Below the pieces are notes generated by a model. It was not told the origin of the DNA, did no database searches, and saw nothing but the letters and a program-made list of their open reading frames with translations. 59,109 nucleotides of DNA from an uncultured Verrucomicrobiota bacterium (GTDB lineage Bacteria; Verrucomicrobiota; Verrucomicrobiia; Limisphaerales; UBA1319): NCBI GenBank assembly GCA_903845125.1, contig CAIMWS010000048.1:1-59109 (forward strand), given 5' to 3'. Position 1 is the first letter of the stretch; each line of letters begins with the position of its first letter. This document shows positions 24,141 to 32,099 of this stretch, one piece after another. A program made the position numbers and the translations under genes.

Positions 24141-24848
24141 TTATTTCAGGTCCAGGATTTGGCCGGGAGTTGCCTGGCCGACAGCAACCGGGGCGGCCAG
24201 CCGGCCGGGGGAGTCCGGTTCCCACCTGATGGCCACCACCCCCTCCATGACCAGGCTTTTGATCTGTTGCCGGTCGTCGTCAAAAACGGGCATCCCGGAT
24301 GCCTTCAATTCATAGTCCATCTGCATCCTGGCCTTTTTCATAAACAAACGGAAAAAACAGGTCCCCAGGATGCTCCACCATAATTGAAGCGGATGCATCC
24401 TTTTCAATTCCCCCCGGCGGATGCCCTCCTCCAATATTTCCAAAGGCAGCAATACCCGCTCCCGCGCGAGTCCCGGGAGGATTTTGGCGATGGTTTCCGG
24501 GTGCATAATATTGGCCACCGCCATCAGGCGCATCCGTTCCGGATGGCGGGTGTAATAATCCCATAAGCCATCCACGAGGAATGAGATCCGTTCGCACCCG
24601 CTGGCAAATTCTTTGCGGGTTGCCTGGAATTGATCCAACAGGCCGGAAATGACCAATTTCACCGTCTCCTGGAACAGGATCTCCTTATTCTCGAAATAAT
24701 AGTAAAGCAGTGCGCTGTTTACCCCGGCGGCCTCCGCCACCTGCCGGACCACCGCCCCATTCAAGCCCGATTCGGAGAAGACGCGGATGGCGGCTTCCAG
24801 GATTGTTTTTCGCTGCTCTGAATCACAACGGGCCATGGCATTTTGCAT
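24141..24848 (-). CDS. TetR-family repressor (CecR-like)
   Basis: A 235-residue regulator. The N-terminal helix-turn-helix (about residues 12-58) reads ILEAAIRVFSESGLNGAVVRQVAEAAGVNSALLYYYFENKEILF, a textbook TetR DNA-binding domain. The C-terminal ligand-binding domain matches the CecR/YbiH type in size. It is the first gene of the export operon and probably represses it: a perfect inverted repeat overlaps its promoter (24877-24893). The inducer is unknown. Confidence 0.92.
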   Translation of the reverse strand: MQNAMARCDSEQRKTILEAAIRVFSESGLNGAVVRQVAEAAGVNSALLYYYFENKEILFQETVKLVISGLLDQFQATRKEFASGCERISFLVDGLWDYYTRHPERMRLMAVANIMHPETIAKILPGLARERVLLPLEILEEGIRRGELKRMHPLQLWWSILGTCFFRLFMKKARMQMDYELKASGMPVFDDDRQQIKSLVMEGVVAIRWEPDSPGRLAAPVAVGQATPGQILDLK

Positions 24849-24866
24849 TTATACCGAAATTTTAAA

Positions 24867-24895
24867 CATATGCTTAGATTAAACGTTTTAATCAA
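24867..24895 (-). promoter_or_regulatory. Promoter and TetR operator of the export operon
   Basis: Reading toward the tetR gene, TTGATT (24895-24890) and CATATG (24872-24867) are 17 nt apart. A perfect inverted repeat GATTAAA-CGT-TTTAATC (24877-24893) fills the spacer and touches the -35. This is the classical position for an autorepressing TetR protein. Confidence 0.6.
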
Positions 24896-25042
24896 AAAGT
24901 CAATTTCTGCCAGCGCGTTAAAGCCTTAAAAGACCCATGCCTCATCCCCCGATCGGTTCAGCAAACCGAGGATAAACGGCCGCCGTCTTTCTCAGATCTG
25001 CCACTTCCAAAAGGTTGGCGGGCTTTATGCTGAATCGCGATT

Positions 25043-25642
25043 ATGAACTCAGGAATATTCATTGAGCGCAACGGAATATTAAACCTCGCCCGCGTGGTTG
25101 GCCGGGCACAAACCAGTCCGTATTCGGTGGAGGAATTCGTGGTGAATGCTGAAGCGCGTGAACCTTTGGATCAATTGCGAAGGGCGGGATTCGTGCTGAT
25201 CGCAACCGTCAACCAACCAGCCTTGTCCACCGGACAACTTGCCCGGCGGGACTTGGAGGAAATGCACAAGCGCTTGAAAAACCAGCTGCCACTGGACGAT
25301 ATCCGCGTCTGCCCGCATACCGAGGCGGATGATTGCCCGTGCCGGAAACCCAAAGCGGGCCTGTTTTTCGAGGCGGCCCACCACTGGCGCTTGAACCTGG
25401 ACCAATCTTTTGTATTGAGCGATAAATGGCAGGATGCCGAGGCGGCCCAAAATGCGGGCTGCACTTCAATCCTGGTCCGTTCTCCCTGGAACGGTCATGG
25501 CCACCATGACTATGTGGCAGCCAATTTAGCCGCGGCGGCCAACCGGATTATGCAGATCCACAAATACCGCAGCCAACCACTGTTGGAACCGGGGATTGAA
25601 AGCCAATCCATCACCAGCCTGATCGGTGCTGTGTGCCGGTAA
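25043..25642 (+). CDS. HAD-IIIA (GmhB/HisB-like) protein with altered catalytic residues
   Basis: A 199-residue relative of heptose-bisphosphate phosphatase GmhB. The family's zinc loop is intact (Cys90, His92, Cys98, Cys100; CPHTEADDCPCRKPKAGL). The late acidic motif LSDKWQDAEAA and the ATVNQ motif are also present. The nucleophile motif, normally DRDGxxN, reads ERNGILN, so both essential aspartates are changed (Glu8, Asn10). The protein may be catalytically dead or altered, with a binding or regulatory role. About 45 extra residues form the C-terminus. It is read opposite to the tetR operon and precedes efp. Confidence 0.8.
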   Translation: MNSGIFIERNGILNLARVVGRAQTSPYSVEEFVVNAEAREPLDQLRRAGFVLIATVNQPALSTGQLARRDLEEMHKRLKNQLPLDDIRVCPHTEADDCPCRKPKAGLFFEAAHHWRLNLDQSFVLSDKWQDAEAAQNAGCTSILVRSPWNGHGHHDYVAANLAAAANRIMQIHKYRSQPLLEPGIESQSITSLIGAVCR

Positions 25643-25702
25643 ACCAAGCTCTGCTTATTTAGCATAAGGAGCTCTTAAACAGAGGCTTGTGCATTACTTG
25701 CT

Positions 25703-25740
25703 GACGTCCAAACCCGGCGCAAAGCCGGGTGTTCGACGTC
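25703..25740 (+). promoter_or_regulatory. Nested hairpin upstream of efp
   Basis: An outer GACGTC/GACGTC stem (25703-25708 with 25735-25740) encloses an inner perfect 7-bp stem ACCCGGC/GCCGGGT (25712-25718 with 25724-25730). There is no T tract, so a 5-prime leader element or a weak terminator of the HAD gene are both possible. Confidence 0.4.
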
Positions 25741-25924
25741 CTGCCTCAAAGTGCCCCAACCCACCGCTTTGAGAGCCGTCCGCATCCCGTTTGCCAGGGA
25801 CAATTATCTGGCGGGGGCAGCCAAAGGCAAAGCGGCCGTAAAACTATACTTGCTTTTTTGCGCAGGTTCGATAGCCTTTCCATTTTGCGCCGATAGAGGT
25901 GCGCTTTTTGAACAAGACAGTTTT

Positions 25925-26485
25925 ATGGCAACAGCAAACGATATTCGCAAGGGCATGGCAATCAGTTACAATGGCGATGTGTCCATTGTGCTAGACACCC
26001 AGCATCGCACTCCGGGCAATTTGCGGGCCTTTGTGCAGGCCACCATCCGCAGCATCCGGACGGGCAAATCCTCCGATGTGCGTTTCAGTTCGACGGAAAA
26101 AATCGAGGTGGTCGCGCTGGCCAATCGCAAGATGGAATTCAGCTATAAGGATGGTGAGGACTTCGTGTTCACGGATCCCGAAAATTTCGAAACCGTCAAC
26201 ATGACCGCCGAATTCCTGGGGGAAGCGCGGAATTATTTGACTGAAAACACCCCGGTGGTCGTGACTTTCATCGGCGAAAAAGCGGTAATGGTGGAAATGC
26301 CGTCCAGTGTGGTCCTCACGGTGACGGACGCTCCGGAAGGCCTGCGCGGCGACTCCGCCTCGAACGTGCAAAAAGCGATCACTTTGGAAACCGGCATTGT
26401 GGTTCAAGCCCCATTGTTCATCAAGCCCGGCGAGAAAATCAAGGTGGACACACGCACCGGCAAATACATGGAGCGGGCCAACTGA
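25925..26485 (+). CDS. efp: Translation elongation factor P with Asn at the tip
   Basis: A 186-residue EF-P that relieves ribosome stalling at polyproline stretches. All three domains are visible, ending in the conserved LETGIVVQAPLFIKPGEKIKVDTRTGKYMER. The loop that reaches the peptidyl-transferase centre reads RTPGNLRAFV, so the residue equivalent to the modified Lys34 of E. coli is Asn32, with Arg34 two residues on. Neither lysylation nor rhamnosylation at that exact site would be possible. The ATG at 25925 fits the family N-terminus (MATANDIRKGMAI); the upstream in-frame extension is not family-like. Polyproline proteins are frequent here (TolA, the 750-residue roadblock protein). Confidence 0.95.
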   Translation: MATANDIRKGMAISYNGDVSIVLDTQHRTPGNLRAFVQATIRSIRTGKSSDVRFSSTEKIEVVALANRKMEFSYKDGEDFVFTDPENFETVNMTAEFLGEARNYLTENTPVVVTFIGEKAVMVEMPSSVVLTVTDAPEGLRGDSASNVQKAITLETGIVVQAPLFIKPGEKIKVDTRTGKYMERAN

Positions 26486-26592
26486 ACCCATCCAACTGAC
26501 TCCAGGCTCATCCGCATTGCCCGCGCCCTCCGCTGCCTGGCGCCCAATAACGGCGGCGCAGGTCGGTGGCAGGCGTGGAATAAACATTGCCG

Positions 26593-26629
26593 AGGGGTTT
26601 GTCCGGCCTATGATGGCGGACAAACCCCT
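26593..26629 (+). terminator. Terminator hairpin after efp
   Basis: A perfect 13-bp stem AGGGGTTTGTCCG/CGGACAAACCCCT (26593-26605 with 26617-26629) and an 11-nt loop, followed by a weak T-rich run. Confidence 0.75.
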
Positions 26630-26663
26630 TGTGGTTTTGGTTGAATAAAAAGAACGAGTTTTT

Positions 26664-27788
26664 ATGGATGGGCGTCTCAATCAATTGGCTGGATGGCTGC
26701 GGGAGCGGTCTCCGGAAATCGCAACGTTGCAGGTGGTTGCCGGCTTCGACGGATTTGTGGATGAAATCATTTCCGTGGTGGAGGAACGGCGTGGTTTATC
26801 CGAGTGGACACCGGTCAAGGATATCGGAACCTTTGGCAGCCTGATCCAAGCTGCCGCCGGCCGGAGCAGCCTGCGGGAAATCATTGTGCACCGGGCGGAT
26901 CCGGGCGGGTGTTCGGTGAATTTGGGTGATGGCTTGATGGCCTTGGGCATGCAATTCGACTGCTTCGCCACCTTGGGGCAGCCGCGCCACGCCGCCTTCG
27001 ATGCCTTCGCCACCCAATGCCGCAGCTGCCATTCCTGGGGGAGGGAGCCCGGCCGCACGCTGGCATTTGAATTCGCCGACGGCAAATTGATGTTCAGTTC
27101 CGTGGCGCAGTTGGCCGGTTTTAACTGCGAATTGCTACAGCAGACGCTGCAGGATGGAGCTTATACCGCCGCCTGCCGGAAGGCGGGCTTGATCGCCCTG
27201 ACCGACTGGACCCTGTATCCGCACATGACCGAATGCTGGCGGAAACTGCAGGCTGAGGTTTTTTCCCAACTGGCTCACCGCCCGTACTTTTTCCTGGATT
27301 TGGTGGACCCCACCAGCCGCTCAGAAAAGGATATCCAGGCCATGCTGGAGGCCATCCCCGGTTTTGAAGCCGCTGGCCCCACGGTGCTCGGAGTCAACGG
27401 CACGGAGGCCAACGTGTTGTCGCGGGCGCTGGGTTTGCCCCCCGCCCCTGAAGAAATGGTGGCGTTGCGGGAGCAGGCGGCACAGCTCCGGGCCAGGCTC
27501 GGCATTTCCCAGGTGGTCACCCACTGTGTGAAGTTGGCGGTGGCGGCGGATGAGCACGGCACATGGGGTGTGCAAGGTCCCTATTGCGCCCAGCCGAAGA
27601 AAAGCACGGGGGCGGGAGACCGCTTCAACGCGGGCTACGTTTGCGGGCTGTTGCTCAAACTGCCGCCGGAGGCGCGGCTGCTTCTGGGCTGTACGGCGTC
27701 CGGCTTTTTCGTGCGGCAGGCCCGGAGCGGGACGGCGGGTGAGCTGGCTGATTTTGCCTCCCATTGGGCGGATGGGCGGCCGGATTGA
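26664..27788 (+). CDS. PfkB-family carbohydrate kinase
   Basis: A 374-residue ribokinase-like sugar kinase. The substrate-side glycine pattern GGCSVNLGDGLMALGMQFDCFATLG (about residues 80-104) and the catalytic anion-hole motif TGAGDRFNAGYVCG (catalytic Asp) near residues 313-326 identify the PfkB fold. The N-terminus AGFDGFVDEI supplies a sugar-binding Asp. The protein is longer than ribokinase (about 310) because of extra helices in the middle. The substrate is not apparent from sequence. It follows efp beyond a terminator. Confidence 0.85.
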   Translation: MDGRLNQLAGWLRERSPEIATLQVVAGFDGFVDEIISVVEERRGLSEWTPVKDIGTFGSLIQAAAGRSSLREIIVHRADPGGCSVNLGDGLMALGMQFDCFATLGQPRHAAFDAFATQCRSCHSWGREPGRTLAFEFADGKLMFSSVAQLAGFNCELLQQTLQDGAYTAACRKAGLIALTDWTLYPHMTECWRKLQAEVFSQLAHRPYFFLDLVDPTSRSEKDIQAMLEAIPGFEAAGPTVLGVNGTEANVLSRALGLPPAPEEMVALREQAAQLRARLGISQVVTHCVKLAVAADEHGTWGVQGPYCAQPKKSTGAGDRFNAGYVCGLLLKLPPEARLLLGCTASGFFVRQARSGTAGELADFASHWADGRPD

Positions 27789-27843
27789 CAAGTTTGCCAT
27801 TGCTTCGCACAGCAAAACTGCCACCCTGAGAGGATTATTGGTC

Positions 27844-28272
27844 ATGAAAATGGAGATTGTAGCACTGTGTGATGCGGCCACTGATTACGGGGGCAAACTG
27901 AATATCCTCGGAGCGTTCGACTGCCTCTGGGTCCGGCAACTGCCAGCCAAACATCCCATGTGTGCGATCGCCTTGCGGCTCCGGTTCAACCGCGTGGAAG
28001 AAGGCGAGCATCGCCTGCGGGTCAATTTTGTAGACGAGGATGGCCACTTGGTGATGCCGTCAATGGATGCCACCTTGGGGGTGCGCTTTAACTCGGATGA
28101 CGACACCTCGATCGCCAACCTGGTATTCAACATCCAACAGCTGAAACTCAGCAAGTTCGGCCAATATTCGATTGATATCGCCATCGATGGCCGAATGGAG
28201 GCGTCCCTGCCCCTGCAGGTCAAGTCTTCCCCTGCCCCCTCGAGCCAGCCGGAGGCCCCCGCGGGAGGCTGA
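27844..28272 (+). CDS. DUF6941-like conserved protein
   Basis: A 142-residue soluble protein with a compact beta-rich pattern. MEIVALCDAATDYGGKLNILGAFDCLWVRQLP opens it, followed by CAIALRLRFNRVEEGEHRLRVNFVDEDG and FGQYSIDIAIDGRMEASLPLQV. This resembles a conserved protein I associate with Verrucomicrobiota and other phyla as DUF6941; the family name is from memory. No function is known. The ATG at 27844 lies 55 bp after the kinase gene and in the same direction. Confidence 0.75.
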   Translation: MKMEIVALCDAATDYGGKLNILGAFDCLWVRQLPAKHPMCAIALRLRFNRVEEGEHRLRVNFVDEDGHLVMPSMDATLGVRFNSDDDTSIANLVFNIQQLKLSKFGQYSIDIAIDGRMEASLPLQVKSSPAPSSQPEAPAGG

Positions 28273-28357
28273 AGGAGCCGGTGGCAGCCACCGAAAACCA
28301 TGCCGGGACGGCCCCCGCCGCCAGCAGGCCACGGCAAAATTCTGATGGATTTTTTGG

Positions 28358-29872
28358 ATGAATTTGTTCGATAAGAAATTTGTGATCGGTTTCGCGACGT
28401 TTGCGATGCTATTCATCGCGAGCGGGATCTGGTGGTTTCATCAGCCGGTGGGCAGAAAAGCCCCCTCCGCCAGCCCGGTGGCACAAGCCACCTCCAAAAC
28501 CAATCGGGCCGCCATCCCGGCGCCGCCCGCTGAGACGGTGGCCCTGGCTTCCAATCCGCCCGCCAATACCAATCCTCCCCCGGCTCCGGCTACCAATGTC
28601 CCGCCCAAAGCGGCTACGATATTGGAGGTCAAGTCCGCCGCCGAAAAAGGCAATAGCGAGGCCCAGTTCAAGCTGGCGGTAAGCTACCTGGAGGGCCTGG
28701 AGGTTCTTCAGGACCAGTCCGCAGCGGCCGGCTGGTTCCAAAAGGCCGCCATGCAGGAACATCCGGAGGCGCAATTCCGGTTGGGCCTGATGCTGGAAAA
28801 GGGCATGGGGGTGGCCACCAACCTGGATGAGGCCATGAAATGGTTTCAAAAAGCCGCCCAAAATGGCCACCTCGGCGCCCAGAACGCCCTCGCCAGCCTG
28901 CAGCAGCAACGCCGCAACGCCGCTGATCATACCGCGGAGGCGGCGGAAAAAGCCCGCCGGGAGGCCGAGGAATTACGCTCCAAAGATTATTATCGGCTCG
29001 GCATGCGTTACGCGCGCGGCGAAGGTGTAACGCGGGATTTTTCGCAAGCGGCCAAGTATTTCCGCCAGGCAGCCGAGGATGGCAATGTGGACGCCCAATT
29101 CAACCTGGGCCTGCTTTATGTCAGCGGGCGGGGAGTGAACGAAGATTTTGAGGAGGCCGCCAAATGGTTCCGCCTGGCCGCCGACCAAGGCATGGCGGAC
29201 GCCCAATTCAACCTGGCGATACTGCATATCACCGGGAGGGGAGTGAAATCCGATGTTCAGGAAGCGGTGAAATGGGCCAGGCTGGCTGCGGAAAAAGGCC
29301 AGGTGGATGCCCAATACAATTTAGGCATCCTTTTCACGGTGGGCCAAGGTTTGCCCCGGGACGATGCCGAAGCCTCCAAATGGTTCAAGAAAGCCGCTGA
29401 ACAGGGCCACCCTGGCGCGCAATCCAACCTGGGCGTTTTCTATGTTCGTGGCATGGGCACGGAAACCAATTACACGGAAGCCCACAAATGGTTTAAAAAA
29501 GCTGCGGAACAGGGCAATCCGGTGGCCGCTTTCAACCTGGGCATAATGTATGGCAAAGGCCAGGGGGTCGTGAAAAGCCCGGCTGAGTCTTTCTTTTGGT
29601 CCAGCATCGCGGCGGATCAAGGGGATCCTGAAGCGGCCAATAACCGCGATCAAATTGCCCTCGAAATGTCGCCCAAGGAAATCTCCGACAACATCAAACG
29701 CCTGACCGCTTTCTATTCCAAGCTGGAAGCCAATCTGGTCCGCAACGCGCTGCCGGGCGCCTCCCTCACCAACAGCCCGGAAACTTTGCTTAACTCCTTC
29801 GAAATCAGCCGGCGGTCCGATTCGGCCAAAGACACCCCTCCGGCTGGAAAAAACAAAGTGCGCGGCCCGTAA
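28358..29872 (+). CDS. Membrane-anchored Sel1/TPR repeat protein
   Basis: A 504-residue protein with an N-terminal signal anchor (FVIGFATFAMLFIASGIWW, about residues 8-26) and a Pro/Ala-rich linker. Sel1 repeats of about 36 residues occupy most of residues 90-440. Repeat cores such as AQFNLGLLYVSGRGVNEDFEEAAKWFRLAA recur about eight times. Sel1 proteins act as scaffolds in the periplasm or at the membrane. It ends with a strong UUCG-type terminator. Confidence 0.88.
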   Translation: MNLFDKKFVIGFATFAMLFIASGIWWFHQPVGRKAPSASPVAQATSKTNRAAIPAPPAETVALASNPPANTNPPPAPATNVPPKAATILEVKSAAEKGNSEAQFKLAVSYLEGLEVLQDQSAAAGWFQKAAMQEHPEAQFRLGLMLEKGMGVATNLDEAMKWFQKAAQNGHLGAQNALASLQQQRRNAADHTAEAAEKARREAEELRSKDYYRLGMRYARGEGVTRDFSQAAKYFRQAAEDGNVDAQFNLGLLYVSGRGVNEDFEEAAKWFRLAADQGMADAQFNLAILHITGRGVKSDVQEAVKWARLAAEKGQVDAQYNLGILFTVGQGLPRDDAEASKWFKKAAEQGHPGAQSNLGVFYVRGMGTETNYTEAHKWFKKAAEQGNPVAAFNLGIMYGKGQGVVKSPAESFFWSSIAADQGDPEAANNRDQIALEMSPKEISDNIKRLTAFYSKLEANLVRNALPGASLTNSPETLLNSFEISRRSDSAKDTPPAGKNKVRGP

Positions 29873-29873
29873 G

Positions 29874-29899
29874 ATCCCTGGCTTCGGCCGGGATTTTTT
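29874..29899 (+). terminator. Intrinsic terminator with TTCG loop
   Basis: Stem ATCCC-(T)-GGC / GCC-GGGAT closed by a TTCG tetraloop (29874-29894), followed by six T residues. Confidence 0.95.
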
Positions 29900-29955
29900 C
29901 GAAGGAACTGGTTTAAGCTGGCGGCGACTGCCGGCTTGGATTAAGATCCCTCCCC

Positions 29956-31947
29956 GTGAATCATTTCCATAGCGTCGATACACGGCGGAGCTTTTTGAAA
30001 ACCATAATGTCGGGCACTGCCTTGGCCATTGCACCAGGCGCCTTCACCTTGCCCACCCATGGATATTCCCCAGCCGAGTCCAAGGGCGAACCGGGCGGCA
30101 CCCCAGGTGTGGCCCCCGCTTGCACCCGCATCCCGGGAACCCAATTCCAGCTTGCGGAGCCGCTGGCGGGCTACCTGGCGGGGGTGACCGAACAGTGGCT
30201 GAAACAGGCGCCTTTCAGCAACCTGGCGATGCTCGAAATGCTGCGCGACCGGGACCGCCTGCCCCGGCGCGACCTGCTGCCATGGTCCGGCGAGTTTGCG
30301 GGTAAATACCTGACCGCCGCGGTGCAGGTGCTCCGCACCCGGCACGACCCGGAACTGAAGGAAATCCTGCGGCGATTTGTGGCCCGGCTGATCGCCTGCC
30401 AGGCCGAGGATGGCTACCTTGGCCCCTGGCCCAAGGCCAGCCGACTGACCGGCAAAGCGCCCAACTGCGGCCCCAACGGCGGCGACACGTGGGATGCCTG
30501 GGGGCACTATCATATCATGCTGGGCCTGCTCCTGTGGCATGAGGAAACCGGAGAGGCCCCGGCGCTTGGCTGTGCGCAGCGCATCGCCGACCTGATCTGC
30601 GAAAAATTCGCCAATGCCCGATTAGTGGATACCGGCAGCACGGAGATGAACCTGGCGGTGATCCATTCCCTGGGCCTCCTTTACCGAAAAACCCAGACTG
30701 CCCGCTACCTGAAAATGGCGGAGAAAATCTGCGCGGAGTTCAGCCTCAAGGACGCCAAAGGGGCGCCCCTGGCGGGGGATTATTTGAATGGCCCCCTGGC
30801 GGGCAAGGAATTCTTCGAACTGCCCAAGCCGCGCTGGGAAAGCCTGCACCCCATTTTAGGCCTGGTGGAATTATATCGAATCACCGGGGAAAACCGCTAT
30901 CGCCAAGCTTTTGAGAATATCTGGTGGAGCATTGTCAAATTGGACCGCCATAATAACGGGGGCTTTTCCTCGGGCGAACAAGCCCAGGGAAACCCCTACC
31001 ATCCGGGGGCAATTGAGACCTGCTGCACCATCGCCTGGACGGCGATGAGCGTGGAGATGCTGCGCCTGACCGCCAACCCGATCGTGGCCGATGAACTGGA
31101 ACTGACGCTGCTCAACTCGGTGCTGGGACTGCACTCACCCACTGGCCGCTGGGTAACTTACAACACCCCCATGAACGGCGATCGCAAAGCCAGCGCCCAC
31201 GATATTGTCTTCCAAGCCCGGGCCGGCAGCCCCGAATTGAACTGCTGCAGCGTCAACGGCGCCCGGGGCCTGGGAATGATCAGCGACTGGGCCGTGATGG
31301 CGGCCGAAGGGGATTTGATCCTGAACTGGTATGGCCCATCAACCATGGCCACCCAAACGGCGACGGGTGTGCCGGTGACCTTCCGGCAATTGGCCGACTA
31401 CCCCAAAACCGGCCGCATCCGGCTGATCATCGAGCCGGCGGAACCAACGCGTTTTGGCCTTCGCCTCCGCATCCCCCACTGGTCCCATACGACGCAGGTC
31501 GGTGTAAACGGAGAGCCATGCAACGGAGTCAAGCCCGGGACTTACCTGCGGCTGGAGCGGGAGTGGCGCACCGGCGACGAAGTGCAATTGGACCTGGATT
31601 TTTCCCTGCAATACTGGGCGGGAGAACGGGAATGTGCCGGCCTGACGGCCATTTACCGCGGCCCGCTTCTGCTGGCCTATGACCGGCGATTCAACCAGGT
31701 GGATCCCCAGGCTCTGCCGGAACTGGATGCGCAGGCCATGAATCACCGACCGGCGGCAGCTGACAACTGGCTTCCGCCGATAGTCCTGCTGGAATTCAAG
31801 GCGGCGGATGGACAGATCATCCGCCTTTGCGATTTTGCCAGCGCGGGAGCCGATGGCAGCCCTTACCGCTCCTGGCTGAAGGTGCAAAAGGTGGCGCCCA
31901 CCCACTTTTCCCGGGCCAACCCGCGGCGGAGCAGCCGCTTTCCTTGA
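29956..31947 (+). CDS. Tat-exported GH127-family (beta-L-arabinofuranosidase-like) protein
   Basis: A 663-residue exported protein. The N-terminus begins with GTG and holds a twin-arginine motif TRRSFLKT (residues 9-16), which requires this start. The body is an (alpha/alpha)6-barrel enzyme of the GH127/DUF1680 type. The Glu-x-Cys zinc site (IETCCTIAWTAMS) and the two adjacent cysteines of the active site (ELNCCSVNGARG) are both present; in characterised members one of these cysteines is the nucleophile. A beta-sandwich C-terminal region follows. Substrate is probably an arabinose-containing polysaccharide, inferred from family. Confidence 0.88.
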   Translation: MNHFHSVDTRRSFLKTIMSGTALAIAPGAFTLPTHGYSPAESKGEPGGTPGVAPACTRIPGTQFQLAEPLAGYLAGVTEQWLKQAPFSNLAMLEMLRDRDRLPRRDLLPWSGEFAGKYLTAAVQVLRTRHDPELKEILRRFVARLIACQAEDGYLGPWPKASRLTGKAPNCGPNGGDTWDAWGHYHIMLGLLLWHEETGEAPALGCAQRIADLICEKFANARLVDTGSTEMNLAVIHSLGLLYRKTQTARYLKMAEKICAEFSLKDAKGAPLAGDYLNGPLAGKEFFELPKPRWESLHPILGLVELYRITGENRYRQAFENIWWSIVKLDRHNNGGFSSGEQAQGNPYHPGAIETCCTIAWTAMSVEMLRLTANPIVADELELTLLNSVLGLHSPTGRWVTYNTPMNGDRKASAHDIVFQARAGSPELNCCSVNGARGLGMISDWAVMAAEGDLILNWYGPSTMATQTATGVPVTFRQLADYPKTGRIRLIIEPAEPTRFGLRLRIPHWSHTTQVGVNGEPCNGVKPGTYLRLEREWRTGDEVQLDLDFSLQYWAGERECAGLTAIYRGPLLLAYDRRFNQVDPQALPELDAQAMNHRPAAADNWLPPIVLLEFKAADGQIIRLCDFASAGADGSPYRSWLKVQKVAPTHFSRANPRRSSRFP

Positions 31948-32099
31948 TTGTCACAACTGCCTTCGGCCGTGGACTTTTCGCTGATCCCCGGGATCGCGAA
32001 CGGCCTTGAATTTTAGCGGCTCAACAAAAATAAACCAGCAAGTGCTTGATTTGCATGGGCACCCTGCGCCATATTGACGGACTTGTTTGGTGATTTTTT

